From assembly GCA_945870035.1 (NCBI GenBank), contig CAMBQQ010000019.1, positions 1-49,968 of the forward strand: a stretch of 49,968 nt of DNA, read 5' to 3'. Below are positions 16,465 to 25,031 of this stretch, one piece after another (position 1 is the first letter of the stretch; every line of letters begins with the position of its first letter). A model generated the notes under the pieces. That model had not been told where the DNA came from. It did not search any database and saw nothing but the letters and a program-made list of their open reading frames with translations. The position numbers and the translations under genes were made by a program. The DNA is from Rhizobium sp. Q54. Its GTDB lineage: Bacteria > Pseudomonadota > Alphaproteobacteria > Rhizobiales > Xanthobacteraceae.

Positions 16465-16530
16465 ATCGACGGGCGACCGTGGCTGCTTTTCCGCGTCCCG
16501 GCAAGGTCCGGAACTATATCTCCGTCAGCG

Positions 16531-18054
16531 CTAGCGCACGCCGGTACTGACCCGCTCGACCGTTGGCTTCGCGGTCGGCTTGACGCTGGAAGCCAGCGCC
16601 GCGTCTTGCGCGTTTAGCGCGGCGTAGGCATCCGCAATCCCGGCGCCGAACATCGCGTCCTTGCCTTTCGGCCCGATGTCTTTTGCCGTCGCTTGCAGAA
16701 TGCCGCGCACGTCGCGCGGCGTCAGTTCGCCGCGCCGCTCCAGCATCAGGGCGACGACGCCGCTAACCGTGGCCGCTGAATAGGATGTGCCGGAGGAGAA
16801 CTCGTAGCCATCCGGCGTCGCCACCAGTAGCTGCGCGCCCGGCGCCGTCACCGCGATATGTTTGCCGCGATTGGACGCCTCGAACAGTTTGTCGTCGGCG
16901 TCGGTGGCCGATACCGCGATCACGTTGGCGTCGGCGGCTGGATAAAGCGGCGCCGATTTTGCCCCGGCATTGCCGGCGGCGGCGACCAGCACGATGCCTT
17001 TCTTGAAGGCCGCTTCCAGAGCGCGACGGATGGCCGGATCGTTCGGCCCGGCAAAACTCATATTGATGATGCGCGCGCCTTGCGCCGCCGCCCAGTCGAG
17101 GCCCTTGAGAATGGCGAAGGTGGTGCCCTGCGCCGTGCTGCCTGCCGGATCGAAAGCGCGCACGCCGAGAATTTTCGCGCCCGGCGCGGCGCCGAGCAGC
17201 TTGCCATGCGCGGCGATCAGCCCGGCAATGGCGGTGCCGTGGCTGTGCGGCTTCATCGGCGTGGCTAGCGCGTTGTAATTCTCCGCGACGCTGCCGGAGA
17301 GTTCGGCATGTGCTTCGTCGATGCCGGAATCGATCACCGCGATCTTGATGTCGCCGCCGCGGCTCAGGCCATGCGCTTGCGGCAGCTTCAGCTTGGCGAG
17401 TTCGTATTGCGCCGGGTCGCCCGCGCTTTGCGCCTGCTGCAAGGTGTATTGATAGTTCGGCTGCGCCGAAGCGACGACGTTGTCGGCTTCTAGCGCGCGG
17501 ATCACATTGGGCACCGAGCGGCGGTCGGGAATGCGCCAGCGATACATCGTCGTGCCGGATAATTGGCTAACCTGCGATTCCAGCCGCGTCAGCCGGTGGC
17601 GGTTCTGCAATGCCTGGATCTGTTGCGGCGACACCGTGTTGCGCAGTTCGATGACGACTTCATCCGGCACCAGCCGCCGCTCGTTGGCCGGCGGCGCGCC
17701 GGAAGGTCCGCGACGCGCCGCTTGTTGCGGCGGCCGCGGCCGGTTGCGCGCAGAATCTTTCCTGATGTCGTCCTCGTCGATGCTGCCATCGTCGATGAAG
17801 CGGCCGCCGCCGGGTGCTGCATCTGCGTCGCGCGGCACCAGATGCGGTATCACCGCGATAATGCCGGGAATCGCCGCGCCCCAGCCGGGTCCGCGCGATC
17901 CGCCGCCACCACCGCCACCGCCGGGATAGCGGTCGCCCGAGGGCCCGGTCGGCGCGCGACCGGGGTACTTCTGCGCCAACGCATCGCCAATGGCGGCAAC
18001 AGACAACGTCGCGGCAAGGCCGAGGCAGAGCAGGGCGTTCCTGGTGTGGCGCAT
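16531..18054 (-). CDS. Secreted S8 (subtilisin-like) serine protease
   Basis: A 507-residue subtilase with signal peptide (1-28), a Gly-rich/acidic linker (45-125), a propeptide-like inhibitor domain (130-203) and a catalytic domain with Asp242 (AVIDSGID), His272 (HSHGTAIAG), the oxyanion Asn362 (AAAGNAG) and Ser424 (SGTSYSAATVSG). All key residues are present. It starts 12 nt after the stop of the anti-sigma gene, as the third gene of the sigma/anti-sigma operon. A role in processing the anti-sigma factor is possible (see findings); otherwise it is an envelope or extracellular protease controlled by the ECF factor. Confidence 0.9.
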   Translation of the reverse strand: MRHTRNALLCLGLAATLSVAAIGDALAQKYPGRAPTGPSGDRYPGGGGGGGGSRGPGWGAAIPGIIAVIPHLVPRDADAAPGGGRFIDDGSIDEDDIRKDSARNRPRPPQQAARRGPSGAPPANERRLVPDEVVIELRNTVSPQQIQALQNRHRLTRLESQVSQLSGTTMYRWRIPDRRSVPNVIRALEADNVVASAQPNYQYTLQQAQSAGDPAQYELAKLKLPQAHGLSRGGDIKIAVIDSGIDEAHAELSGSVAENYNALATPMKPHSHGTAIAGLIAAHGKLLGAAPGAKILGVRAFDPAGSTAQGTTFAILKGLDWAAAQGARIINMSFAGPNDPAIRRALEAAFKKGIVLVAAAGNAGAKSAPLYPAADANVIAVSATDADDKLFEASNRGKHIAVTAPGAQLLVATPDGYEFSSGTSYSAATVSGVVALMLERRGELTPRDVRGILQATAKDIGPKGKDAMFGAGIADAYAALNAQDAALASSVKPTAKPTVERVSTGVR

Positions 18055-18066
18055 GAAAGCCTCCCG

Positions 18067-18738
18067 TTATTCGCTGGTGGCGATAAAGCCGACGGTCTTG
18101 TCTTGCTGGAGTTTCTTGACGATCGCCGAAAGCTCCGCTTTCGGCAGGCCGGTCACCGCGACGCGCACTTTATAAAAGCCGCCCGGCAGCGGCCCGGCGG
18201 TGATGGCGAACTTGTTGCTCTCGAGAAATTTGGTGACATCGTCCTGCGTCGCCTGCGGCGCGAAGCGGATCAGCGTGAAGGCGCCGACGCCGGGATCGGT
18301 CGAGGGCGCCGACGCGGTGACGTAGCCGCCGGCGCCTTGCTCCTTCATCACCACCGAGGCGATGAAGCCCGCTTGCAGCAGGATCGCCAGCGCCGCCGCC
18401 GCGCCCGCATAGGCCAAGGTGCGCGGCGCCAGGCTGCCGAAGAAAGAAGCGACACGCGCGCCGAACGACAATGAACGCACATGCTTGCGCGCCGGTTCGG
18501 CGTCGATCTTTGCGAACAGCTTCTCGATCGCATGCGACGACGGCGCGCCGAGCGTTTCGTTGAGCAGAATGGTCTCGCCAAGTTCGTCGCGCACCAGCGC
18601 ATAGCGGCGGGCCAGTTCCGGGTCGCTGGCCAGGGCTTCCTCGACGCGCAAAGCATCGCGGCGGCTCAATGTGCCGGCGGCATGCCACGGCAGCAGCGCT
18701 TCGATGTCGTCCGGCGTCTCTGTCTTGGTCGCGTTCAT
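18067..18738 (-). CDS. Membrane-anchored anti-sigma factor with propeptide-like outer domain
   Basis: A 223-residue protein: a cytoplasmic N-terminal anti-sigma region (WHAAGTLSRRDALRVEEAL at 18-36, without the Cys/His zinc ligands of classic zinc-finger anti-sigma factors), one membrane helix (about 108-131), and an outer domain (150-223). The outer domain pattern, FTLIRFAPQATQDDV then GGFYKVRVAV and VGFI, resembles the propeptide of the neighbouring subtilase. Its start overlaps the sigma stop as ATGA. It should hold the ECF factor inactive until an envelope signal arrives. Confidence 0.8.
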   Translation of the reverse strand: MNATKTETPDDIEALLPWHAAGTLSRRDALRVEEALASDPELARRYALVRDELGETILLNETLGAPSSHAIEKLFAKIDAEPARKHVRSLSFGARVASFFGSLAPRTLAYAGAAAALAILLQAGFIASVVMKEQGAGGYVTASAPSTDPGVGAFTLIRFAPQATQDDVTKFLESNKFAITAGPLPGGFYKVRVAVTGLPKAELSAIVKKLQQDKTVGFIATSE

Positions 18739-19295
18739 GGCCAGCCTCGGTCGATTCCCTGCTCCTTGAGCAGTTCGGATAATTTCTTGCGCGCATAGAA
18801 CATGCGCGTCTTCACGGTCGCCTCCGGGATGCCGACGATCCCGGCCACTTCTTCCACCGACTTCTCGTGGTAGTAGACGAGGTCGATGATCTCGCGGTGT
18901 TCGTTCGACAGTTTGCCGAGCGCCTGGCGCAACTGCGCGCCCTTGTCCTTCTTCGCCAATGTCGTTTCCGGATCGTCGGCGTCGTCTTCGATCCGCTCTG
19001 CCGTCTCGTCGTCCAGTTCGGCGTCCGGCCTTTTGCGCAAAGCCGACAGCGCCTTGAAGCGGGCGATGCTCAGCATCCAGGTCGACACCGCCGACCGGCC
19101 TTCGAATTTCCCGGCCTGCCGCCAGACGTCGAGAAAGACGTCGCTGATCAAATCCTCGGCGGTGGCCTCATTGCGCACCAGCCGCAACACGAAGCGATAA
19201 ACCCGTACATGATGCCGCGCGAACAGCACCTGCATGGCGAGCCGGTCGCCGCCTGCGATCCTTGCGATCAGAACTTCGTCCGATGTCGTTTGCAT
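18735..19295 (-). CDS. ECF-family RNA polymerase sigma factor
   Basis: A 186-residue sigma-70 factor of the ECF type. Region 2 is HVRVYRFVLRLVRNEATAEDLISDVFLDVW; region 4 is LSNEHREIIDLVYYHEKSVEEVAGIVGIPEATVKTRMFYARKKL, split here by name only into helix-turn-helix GIPEATVKTRMFYARKKL. It directs transcription of an envelope-response regulon, probably including its own operon. ATG 19295 is chosen; an in-frame start at 19346 would add 17 atypical residues. It overlaps the anti-sigma gene by 4 nt, the usual layout of such pairs. Confidence 0.9.
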   Translation of the reverse strand: MQTTSDEVLIARIAGGDRLAMQVLFARHHVRVYRFVLRLVRNEATAEDLISDVFLDVWRQAGKFEGRSAVSTWMLSIARFKALSALRKRPDAELDDETAERIEDDADDPETTLAKKDKGAQLRQALGKLSNEHREIIDLVYYHEKSVEEVAGIVGIPEATVKTRMFYARKKLSELLKEQGIDRGWP

Positions 19296-19517
19296 CGCAG
19301 GCTTGGCTCGTATGGGTTGGTCGCAGCGGGGGCCCGGCAGGTTCAATAACTAGCGAAGATTACCGCCGGCGGCTGTGATTGCCGACACTTTTGCCGAGTT
19401 TCGGCCTTTTTTCGCCATCCGTCACCTTGAGCAGGGGGCCTTTGAACCTTTCCGCCGGCTGCCGCGACCCATGGATACCGGATGCGACAGGCGCATCCCC
19501 CAAACAGGAGTTGACCC

Positions 19518-19775
19518 ATGTTCCGCAAGCTCACCATCGCTCTTGGCGCCGCCGCCGTTGTCGCCGCCGCCGCTCTGTCCCCGACGACCGCTTCCGCCGC
19601 CGGCGGCTGGCATGGCCATCACGGTCACCACGGCCATCACGGCTGGCACCGCGGCGGCTTCCGCGTCGGCTTCTATGCCCCGGCCTACGCCTACGGTTCG
19701 GACTGCTACGTCGTCCGCCGTGTCGTCTACACGCCCTACGGCAAGCGCCTGCGCCGCGTCACGGTCTGCAATTGA
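19518..19775 (+). CDS. Small exported His/Gly-rich protein
   Basis: An 85-residue protein with a clear signal peptide (MFRKLTIALGAAAVVAAAALS, cleavage after TASA), then a histidine cluster of repeated HGHHGHH type (about 33-43), a Tyr/Ala-rich stretch and two Cys residues (CYVV, VCN) that could pair. The histidine run suggests metal binding. AGGAG sits 9 bases before the ATG. Divergent from the ECF operon by about 220 bases, it is a candidate member of its regulon. No function is known to me for this type. Confidence 0.75.
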   Translation: MFRKLTIALGAAAVVAAAALSPTTASAAGGWHGHHGHHGHHGWHRGGFRVGFYAPAYAYGSDCYVVRRVVYTPYGKRLRRVTVCN

Positions 19776-19828
19776 CGCATGATCCCGAAAAGTGGGAGCC
19801 GGTTTTCGGATAAGATCATGCGCAAATA
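19776..19828. repeat. Intergenic palindromic repeat (CGCATGATC...GATCATGCG)
   Basis: The unit starts CGCATGATCCCGAAAAG and ends GGATAAGATCATGCGC, with CCGGTTTTCGG in the middle. Arms CGCATGATC and GATCATGCG pair. This is a well-known interspersed repeat in Bradyrhizobium-related genomes. Here it follows the stop codon of the His-rich gene directly and may terminate or stabilise its mRNA. Confidence 0.7.
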
Positions 19829-19946
19829 AGGCTCGTTACAGCCACATGACGGCCCCATAGCCCCGGCCCCGCAAAACGCGCGGCCGGGGTTATCTCATCC
19901 CCTCGCGCGGCGGGAGGAGTTCTGCTACTGGGACGGTCAGAGGTCG

Positions 19947-21062
19947 ATGAACGGTGCGCCGGACACGCGCACGGTTTCAAGTCCGCGCCGGTCCGGAGGT
20001 TCGATGCTGCATTCGCTGCGCGCGGTGGCGCGATTTTTTCAGACCTACATCGGCTGGAATAAGCTCGGCGTTCTGCTCAGTCTTGCCATCATCGGCGTGG
20101 CGGCCACCGTGCTGTGGCGGATGCTGCACAATATCAATGCCGATGAAGTCGTCTTTGCGCTGAAGGCGACGCCGCCGCACAACATCGTGCTGGCCGCCTT
20201 GTTCGTCGCCGGCGGCTATTTCACCTTGACCTTCTATGACTGGTTCGCGCTGCGCACCATCGGTCGCGGCCAGGTGCCGTATCGCGTCGCGGCGCTGGCC
20301 GGCTTTACCAGCTATTCGATCGGCCACAATATCGGCGCCACGGTGTTCACCGGCGGCGCGGTGCGCTACCGCATCTATTCGCACTACGGGCTCGATGCCG
20401 TCGAAGTCGCCAAGATCTGCTTCGTCGCCGGCCTCACCTTCTGGCTCGGCAATGTCACCGTGCTGGGCCTGGGGATCACCATCCACCCGGCCGCCGCGGG
20501 CGCCATCGACCAGCTCGGCGAGACCGCGAACCGCTTCATCGGCCTCGGGCTGCTGACCGTTCTCGGCTGTTATCTTGCCTGGGTGTGGAGCGCGCCGCGC
20601 GAAGTCGGCAAAGGCGGCTGGACCGTGAAGCTGCCGCGCGGGCCGAACACCTTGATTCAGATCGGCATCGGCATTGTCGATCTCGGCTGCTGCGCGCTCG
20701 CCATGTACATGCTGGTGCCGGGCGAGCCGAACATCGATTTCATTACTCTTGCGGTCATCTTCGTCACCGCCACCTTGCTCGGCTTCGCCAGCCATTCGCC
20801 GGGCGGACTCGGCGTATTCGACGCCGCCATGCTGGTGGCGCTTTATCAGTTCGACAAGGAAGACCTGCTCGCCGGCCTGCTGCTGTTCCGCGTGCTGTAT
20901 TATCTGGTGCCGTTCGCGCTGGCGCTGGCGATCCTGGGGACGCGCGAGTTCTTGCTCAATCTGCGCGGCACCCGCGAGAAGATCGTCCTGGCGCCGGTGC
21001 CCAAGGTCGCCACGCCCATTCTCAATGTCGATTCCGAGAACAACGATACCGGGCGACCATGA
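19947..21062 (+). CDS. Flippase-like integral membrane protein (UPF0104/MprF-like family)
   Basis: A 371-residue membrane protein with about eight hydrophobic segments and the family landmarks GHNIGATVFTGGAVRYR and SHSPGGLGVFDAAML. The family includes the membrane part of lysyl-phosphatidylglycerol synthases/flippases; the aminoacyl-transferase domain is absent, so a lipid transport role is only inferred. An in-frame ATG at 20004 could also serve. It ends 9 nt before phoR, so the two may be co-transcribed. Confidence 0.78.
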   Translation: MNGAPDTRTVSSPRRSGGSMLHSLRAVARFFQTYIGWNKLGVLLSLAIIGVAATVLWRMLHNINADEVVFALKATPPHNIVLAALFVAGGYFTLTFYDWFALRTIGRGQVPYRVAALAGFTSYSIGHNIGATVFTGGAVRYRIYSHYGLDAVEVAKICFVAGLTFWLGNVTVLGLGITIHPAAAGAIDQLGETANRFIGLGLLTVLGCYLAWVWSAPREVGKGGWTVKLPRGPNTLIQIGIGIVDLGCCALAMYMLVPGEPNIDFITLAVIFVTATLLGFASHSPGGLGVFDAAMLVALYQFDKEDLLAGLLLFRVLYYLVPFALALAILGTREFLLNLRGTREKIVLAPVPKVATPILNVDSENNDTGRP

Positions 21063-21071
21063 CGGCTGACC

Positions 21072-22247
21072 ATGGCTGGCGATGACAACGGAAAAGCTCC
21101 AGGGCGCTTGCTCAGCGCCTGGCGCGCGCTGGTCGGCGACCAAGATATCGCCGGGGCGGGTCATGTACGGGCCCCGCGCGGCCGCGACGCGCCGCACCCG
21201 CAAGCGCGGCTGATCGAGCAGTTGATCGGCGGCCTGCCCAGCGCCGCGATTGTGCTTAACCGGGACACCCGCGTCATTGCTTTCAACAGCGCGGCCGCGG
21301 GCATCGCGCCGTCTCTGCGCCGCGGCGAGCCGGCTTTGATCACCTTGCGCATGCCTGAACTGGTCGACGCCATTCGCCGCGCCGGCAAAACGGGAGAGGC
21401 GCAGCGCGTCGAATTCTTCGAGCGCGTGCCGCTCGACCGCTGGTTCGAGGTGTTCGTGACGCCGGTCGTGTTGGACGGCGCCTCCGATGTTCTGGTGATG
21501 ACCTTCAACGATCTGACCCCCTTGCGCCGGGTCGAGGAAATGCGTGTCGATTTCATCGCCAATGCCAGCCATGAATTGCGTACGCCGCTGGCCGCCTTGC
21601 TCGGCTTCATCGAAACCTTGCAAGGGCCGGCGAAGAACGACGTCGCCGCCCGCGAGAAGTTTCTCGGCATTATGCAGCAGCAGGCGGCGCGCATGGCGCG
21701 GCTGATCGACGATCTGTTGTCGCTGTCGCGAATCGAATTGAACGCGCATCTGTCGCCGAGCACACCGGTCGATCTGGCGCCTCTGGTTCGGCAGGTTGCC
21801 GACGGCTTGCAGACTTTGGCGCGCGACCGCCAGGTCGCGATCAAGGTCGATGCGCCGGCCGAGGCGCTCAGCGTGCTCGGCGACCGCGACGAATTGATCC
21901 GCGCTTTGGAAAACCTGGTTGAAAACGCGCTGAAATATGGCGCCGCCGGCAAGCGCGTCGATATTACTCTGTCGCGCGCGCGGACGCGGGCCGGCTTGCC
22001 GGAAGCCCGTATCGCCGTGCGCGATTACGGTCCCGGCATCGCGCCGGAGCATTTGCCCCGGCTGACCGAGCGGTTCTACCGTGTCGACGTCGCCGACAGC
22101 CGCGCGCAAGGCGGCACCGGTCTCGGCCTGGCTTTGGTCAAGCATGTGCTCAATCGGCACGGCGGCAAGGTCACCATCGAAAGCGTGCCGGCCAAAGGCG
22201 CGACCTTCACAATGCACCTGCCGCTGCGCACAGGCGACGCTAGCTAA
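21072..22247 (+). CDS. phoR: Phosphate-regulon sensor histidine kinase PhoR
   Basis: PhoR senses phosphate status through the Pst transporter and phosphorylates PhoB. The 391-residue protein has a PAS-like domain (about 46-155), a dimerisation/phosphoacceptor motif NASHELRTPLAALLGF (His about 168) and a catalytic ATP-binding domain with ENLVENALKYG (N-box), DYGPGIAPEHL and GTGLGLALVKH. No membrane helix is visible before the PAS domain, unlike the usual PhoR. The assignment rests on the kinase type and its position just before pstS. Confidence 0.85.
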   Translation: MAGDDNGKAPGRLLSAWRALVGDQDIAGAGHVRAPRGRDAPHPQARLIEQLIGGLPSAAIVLNRDTRVIAFNSAAAGIAPSLRRGEPALITLRMPELVDAIRRAGKTGEAQRVEFFERVPLDRWFEVFVTPVVLDGASDVLVMTFNDLTPLRRVEEMRVDFIANASHELRTPLAALLGFIETLQGPAKNDVAAREKFLGIMQQQAARMARLIDDLLSLSRIELNAHLSPSTPVDLAPLVRQVADGLQTLARDRQVAIKVDAPAEALSVLGDRDELIRALENLVENALKYGAAGKRVDITLSRARTRAGLPEARIAVRDYGPGIAPEHLPRLTERFYRVDVADSRAQGGTGLGLALVKHVLNRHGGKVTIESVPAKGATFTMHLPLRTGDAS

Positions 22248-22281
22248 AACCGATAATCTCTTTATAAATCAGTTAGTTGCA

Positions 22282-22310
22282 TTGTCATGCAGCTGTCACA
22301 AAACCTTTAT
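22282..22310 (+). promoter_or_regulatory. Pho box (PhoB-binding repeats) upstream of pstS
   Basis: Two 7-base repeats, TTGTCAT (22282-22288) and CTGTCAC (22293-22299), are spaced with the 11-base period of PhoB sites. A weaker third unit, CCTTTAT (22304-22310), follows at the same period. PhoB-P bound here would activate pstS and downstream genes under phosphate starvation. The site lies just 35 bases after the phoR stop and 193 bases before the pstS start, implying a leader. Confidence 0.75.
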
Positions 22311-22502
22311 AGAAGGGTGACATGCGGCCTCTAAGGCTACCTCGCCTTCGGACAACTGCGTTCCTTTAATCAAAAAAAGATGTCCGGGGCTTCGTCAGGG
22401 TGTGCGCACAAACGCTTAAACGCGGGCGCCTTGCCAAGGTGCAAAGGTAAATGCCGTGGGTCAGGGATCCACGGTTGTTCGCCGCAAACATGGAGAGAAC
22501 TC

Positions 22503-23555
22503 GTGAAATTCAAATCAATCGCCAATGCGCTCGCGCTCACGGCGGCCATTATGGTCGTTGGCGGCGCCGCTCAAGCCCGTGATCAGATCCGCGTCGTCGG
22601 ATCGTCCACCGTCTATCCGTTCACCACGGCGGTTGCCGAACAGTTCGGCAAGACCTCCGGCATGAAGACGCCGGTTGTTGAATCGACTGGCACCGGCGGC
22701 GGCATGAAGCTGTTCTGCGCCGGCGTTGGCGAAAATCAGCCCGACGTCACTAACGCCTCGCGCCGCATGAAGAAGGGCGAGTACGAGATGTGCCAGAAGA
22801 ACGGCGTCAAGGACATCGTCGAGCTTAACGTCGGCTTCGACGGCCTTACCGTCGCGCAGTCGAAGCAGGGCACCCCGCTCAAGCTCACGCTCGACCAGCT
22901 TCTGCTGGCCGTCGCCAAGGAAGTGCCGGACGCGAGCGGCAAGCTTGTCGCCAACCCGTACAAGAACTGGTCGGACATCGACAAGTCGCTGCCGAACGTC
23001 AAGATCGAAATTCTGGGCCCGCCGCCGACCTCCGGCACCCGCGACTCGTTCCATGAACTGCTGCTGGAAAAGGGCGCCGAGAAGGTTCCCGCTCTCGCCG
23101 CGCTCAAGAAGTCCGACAGCAAGGCCTTCGACAAGGTCTGGAAGACGCTGCGTGAAGACGGCGTTTACGTCGAAGCCGGCGAGAACGACAACGTGATCGT
23201 CGCCAAGCTCGAAGCCAACAAGAACGCGTTCGGTGTGTTCGGCTACTCTTTCCTTGAAGAGAATTCGGCCAAGCTGCGCGGCGTTCCGCTGAACGGCGTT
23301 GCGCCGGAGTTCGACAACATCACCTCGGGCAAGTACCCGGGCGCCCGCCGCATGTACGTGTACTTCAAGAAGGCCCACGTCGGCCTCGTCCCCGGCATCG
23401 ACAAGTTCGCCGCCGAGTACGTGTCGACCAAAGCGCTCGGTCAGGACGGCTACCTGGCCAAGAAGGGCCTCGTGACGCTGCCGAAGTCGGAGCTCGAAGG
23501 CGTGCGCAAGGGCGTCCTCGGCATGCAGCCGATGTCGGCCGAGCCGTTGACCTGA
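22503..23555 (+). CDS. pstS: Phosphate ABC transporter, periplasmic substrate-binding protein
   Basis: PstS captures phosphate in the periplasm and delivers it to PstCA. The mature protein starts after a signal peptide (MVVGGAAQA, cleavage near residue 25) with RDQIRVVGSSTVYPFTTAVAEQF; other phosphate-loop landmarks are STGTGGGMKLFCAG and GTRDSFHELL. The GTG at 22503 has GGAGA 6-7 bases upstream; an ATG at 22380 is in frame but adds about 40 unlikely residues before the signal peptide. It is controlled by the upstream Pho box, and a strong hairpin separates it from pstC. Confidence 0.95.
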   Translation: MKFKSIANALALTAAIMVVGGAAQARDQIRVVGSSTVYPFTTAVAEQFGKTSGMKTPVVESTGTGGGMKLFCAGVGENQPDVTNASRRMKKGEYEMCQKNGVKDIVELNVGFDGLTVAQSKQGTPLKLTLDQLLLAVAKEVPDASGKLVANPYKNWSDIDKSLPNVKIEILGPPPTSGTRDSFHELLLEKGAEKVPALAALKKSDSKAFDKVWKTLREDGVYVEAGENDNVIVAKLEANKNAFGVFGYSFLEENSAKLRGVPLNGVAPEFDNITSGKYPGARRMYVYFKKAHVGLVPGIDKFAAEYVSTKALGQDGYLAKKGLVTLPKSELEGVRKGVLGMQPMSAEPLT

Positions 23556-23569
23556 TCTGATGGACTGCC

Positions 23570-23597
23570 GCGGCCGCGCCCTTCGAGGCGCGGCCGC
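23570..23597. terminator. GC-rich hairpin between pstS and pstC
   Basis: An 11-bp perfect stem GCGGCCGCGCC / GGCGCGGCCGC with a CTTCGA loop lies 15 bases after the pstS stop. No T-run follows, so it is more likely a partial terminator or mRNA-stabilising hairpin that keeps pstS expression above that of the transporter genes. Confidence 0.6.
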
Positions 23598-23663
23598 ACC
23601 TTCCTGCCTTCGAAATTATCGGGATTGATCCAGGTCCCGTGCGTCACCGAGAGTCACGCGGCC

Positions 23664-25031
23664 ATGGTTTACCTGTATCTCGCCGGTCTGTTCGTCCTTG
23701 TCGCCGTTGGGTACCTTTTTGGCCGCGCGCGGGCCAAGGCCGCCGCCGACACCGAAGCGCTGCATTCCCGTCCGCCCTATCACGGCGCGTTCGTCGGCCT
23801 CTCCATCATCGCACCGATGCTGCTGCTGCTGGTGATCGGTTTGCCGATTGCCGACCGGATGATCGTCAATCAAGCGCTGCAGACCTTCGATCCGACGGTC
23901 ATGTCCGATGACCTGCGCCGCGGCGTCGCCTTGCGCGATATCACCGCGCTGGCAACCGGCAAGTACACCGGTGAGCCGACCCTGGCGTTGCGCCAGGCCG
24001 CTGACACCTACGCCTCGCTGCGCGCCTGGACATACAATCTGATTTTGGCCGGCGGCCTGGTCGTCGGTCTGCTCGGCGCCGCTTTTGGATTTCGTTCGCT
24101 ATCGGCCAGCTTCCGGGCCCGCAATCACGTCGAGCGCGCGGTCAAGATTCTGCTGCTGGCGGCGGCTTCGGTCGCGGTGCTGACCACCATCGGCATTGTC
24201 TTCTCGGTGCTGTTCGAGACCGTGCGCTTCTTCGAGCGCGTCTCGCCCTTTGAATTCCTGTTCGGCCTGCAATGGAGTCCGCAGACCGCGATCCGCGCCG
24301 ACCAGGCCGGATCGTCGGGCGCCTTCGGCATCGTGCCGCTGGTCACCGGAACGTTGCTGATCACCGGCATCGCCATCCTGATAGCCGGGCCGATCGGTCT
24401 GTTCGCGGCGATCTACATGGCCGAATACGCGACGCCGCGCTTTCGTGCTTTCGCCAAGCCGATTCTCGAAATTCTCGCCGGCATTCCAACCGTGGTGCTC
24501 GGTTTCTTCGCCGCGCTGACGCTGGCGCCGATTATCCGCGAGACCGGCGAGAGCATGGGCCTCAACGTCGCATCGGAAAGCGCGCTGGCGGCCGGCATCG
24601 TCATGGGCATGATGATCATCCCCTTCGTGTCGTCGCTGTCCGACGACGTTATCAATGCGGTGCCGCAATCCTTGCGTGACGGTTCCTACGCGATGGGCGC
24701 CACCCGGTCGGAAACCGTCAAGAAGGTCATTCTGCCGGCGGCCTTTTCCGGCATCGTGTCCGCCATGATGCTGGCGATCAGCCGCGCCGTCGGCGAGACC
24801 ATGATCGTCGTCATGGCCGCCGGTCTGGCCGGCAATCTCACTTTCAACCCGCTCGCCGCGGTGACCACGTTTACCGTCCAGATCAAGACCATCCTGGTCG
24901 GCGACCAGGAATTCGACAGCGCCAAGACGCTGGCCGCATTCGCGCTTGGCTTCGTCTTGTTCTTCTTCACGCTGACGTTGAACATCATCGCCATGCAAAT
25001 CGTCAAACGGTATCGAGAGCAATATGACTGA
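23664..25031 (+). CDS. pstC: Phosphate ABC transporter permease PstC
   Basis: Inner-membrane permease forming, with PstA, the phosphate channel. This is the long alphaproteobacterial form (455 residues against about 320 in E. coli), with two or three extra N-terminal hydrophobic segments and the binding-protein-dependent permease core: FAAIYMAEYATPRFR, EILAGIPTVVLGFFA and the EAA-type loop RDGSYAMGATRSETVKKVILP. ATG 23664 is chosen; an alternative TTG at 23625 is in frame. Its 3' end overlaps pstA by 8 nt. Confidence 0.93.
   Translation: MVYLYLAGLFVLVAVGYLFGRARAKAAADTEALHSRPPYHGAFVGLSIIAPMLLLLVIGLPIADRMIVNQALQTFDPTVMSDDLRRGVALRDITALATGKYTGEPTLALRQAADTYASLRAWTYNLILAGGLVVGLLGAAFGFRSLSASFRARNHVERAVKILLLAAASVAVLTTIGIVFSVLFETVRFFERVSPFEFLFGLQWSPQTAIRADQAGSSGAFGIVPLVTGTLLITGIAILIAGPIGLFAAIYMAEYATPRFRAFAKPILEILAGIPTVVLGFFAALTLAPIIRETGESMGLNVASESALAAGIVMGMMIIPFVSSLSDDVINAVPQSLRDGSYAMGATRSETVKKVILPAAFSGIVSAMMLAISRAVGETMIVVMAAGLAGNLTFNPLAAVTTFTVQIKTILVGDQEFDSAKTLAAFALGFVLFFFTLTLNIIAMQIVKRYREQYD

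Noticed and set aside
19977..22217. 746-codon minus-strand frame across the flippase-like and phoR genes
   Set aside because: It is the mirror of two genuine genes in GC-rich DNA, with His/Gln/Arg/Gly-biased composition and no domain.
22380..22502. N-terminal extension of PstS with Cys-rich residues
   Set aside because: The signal peptide begins only after GTG 22503, which has a good ribosome-binding site.
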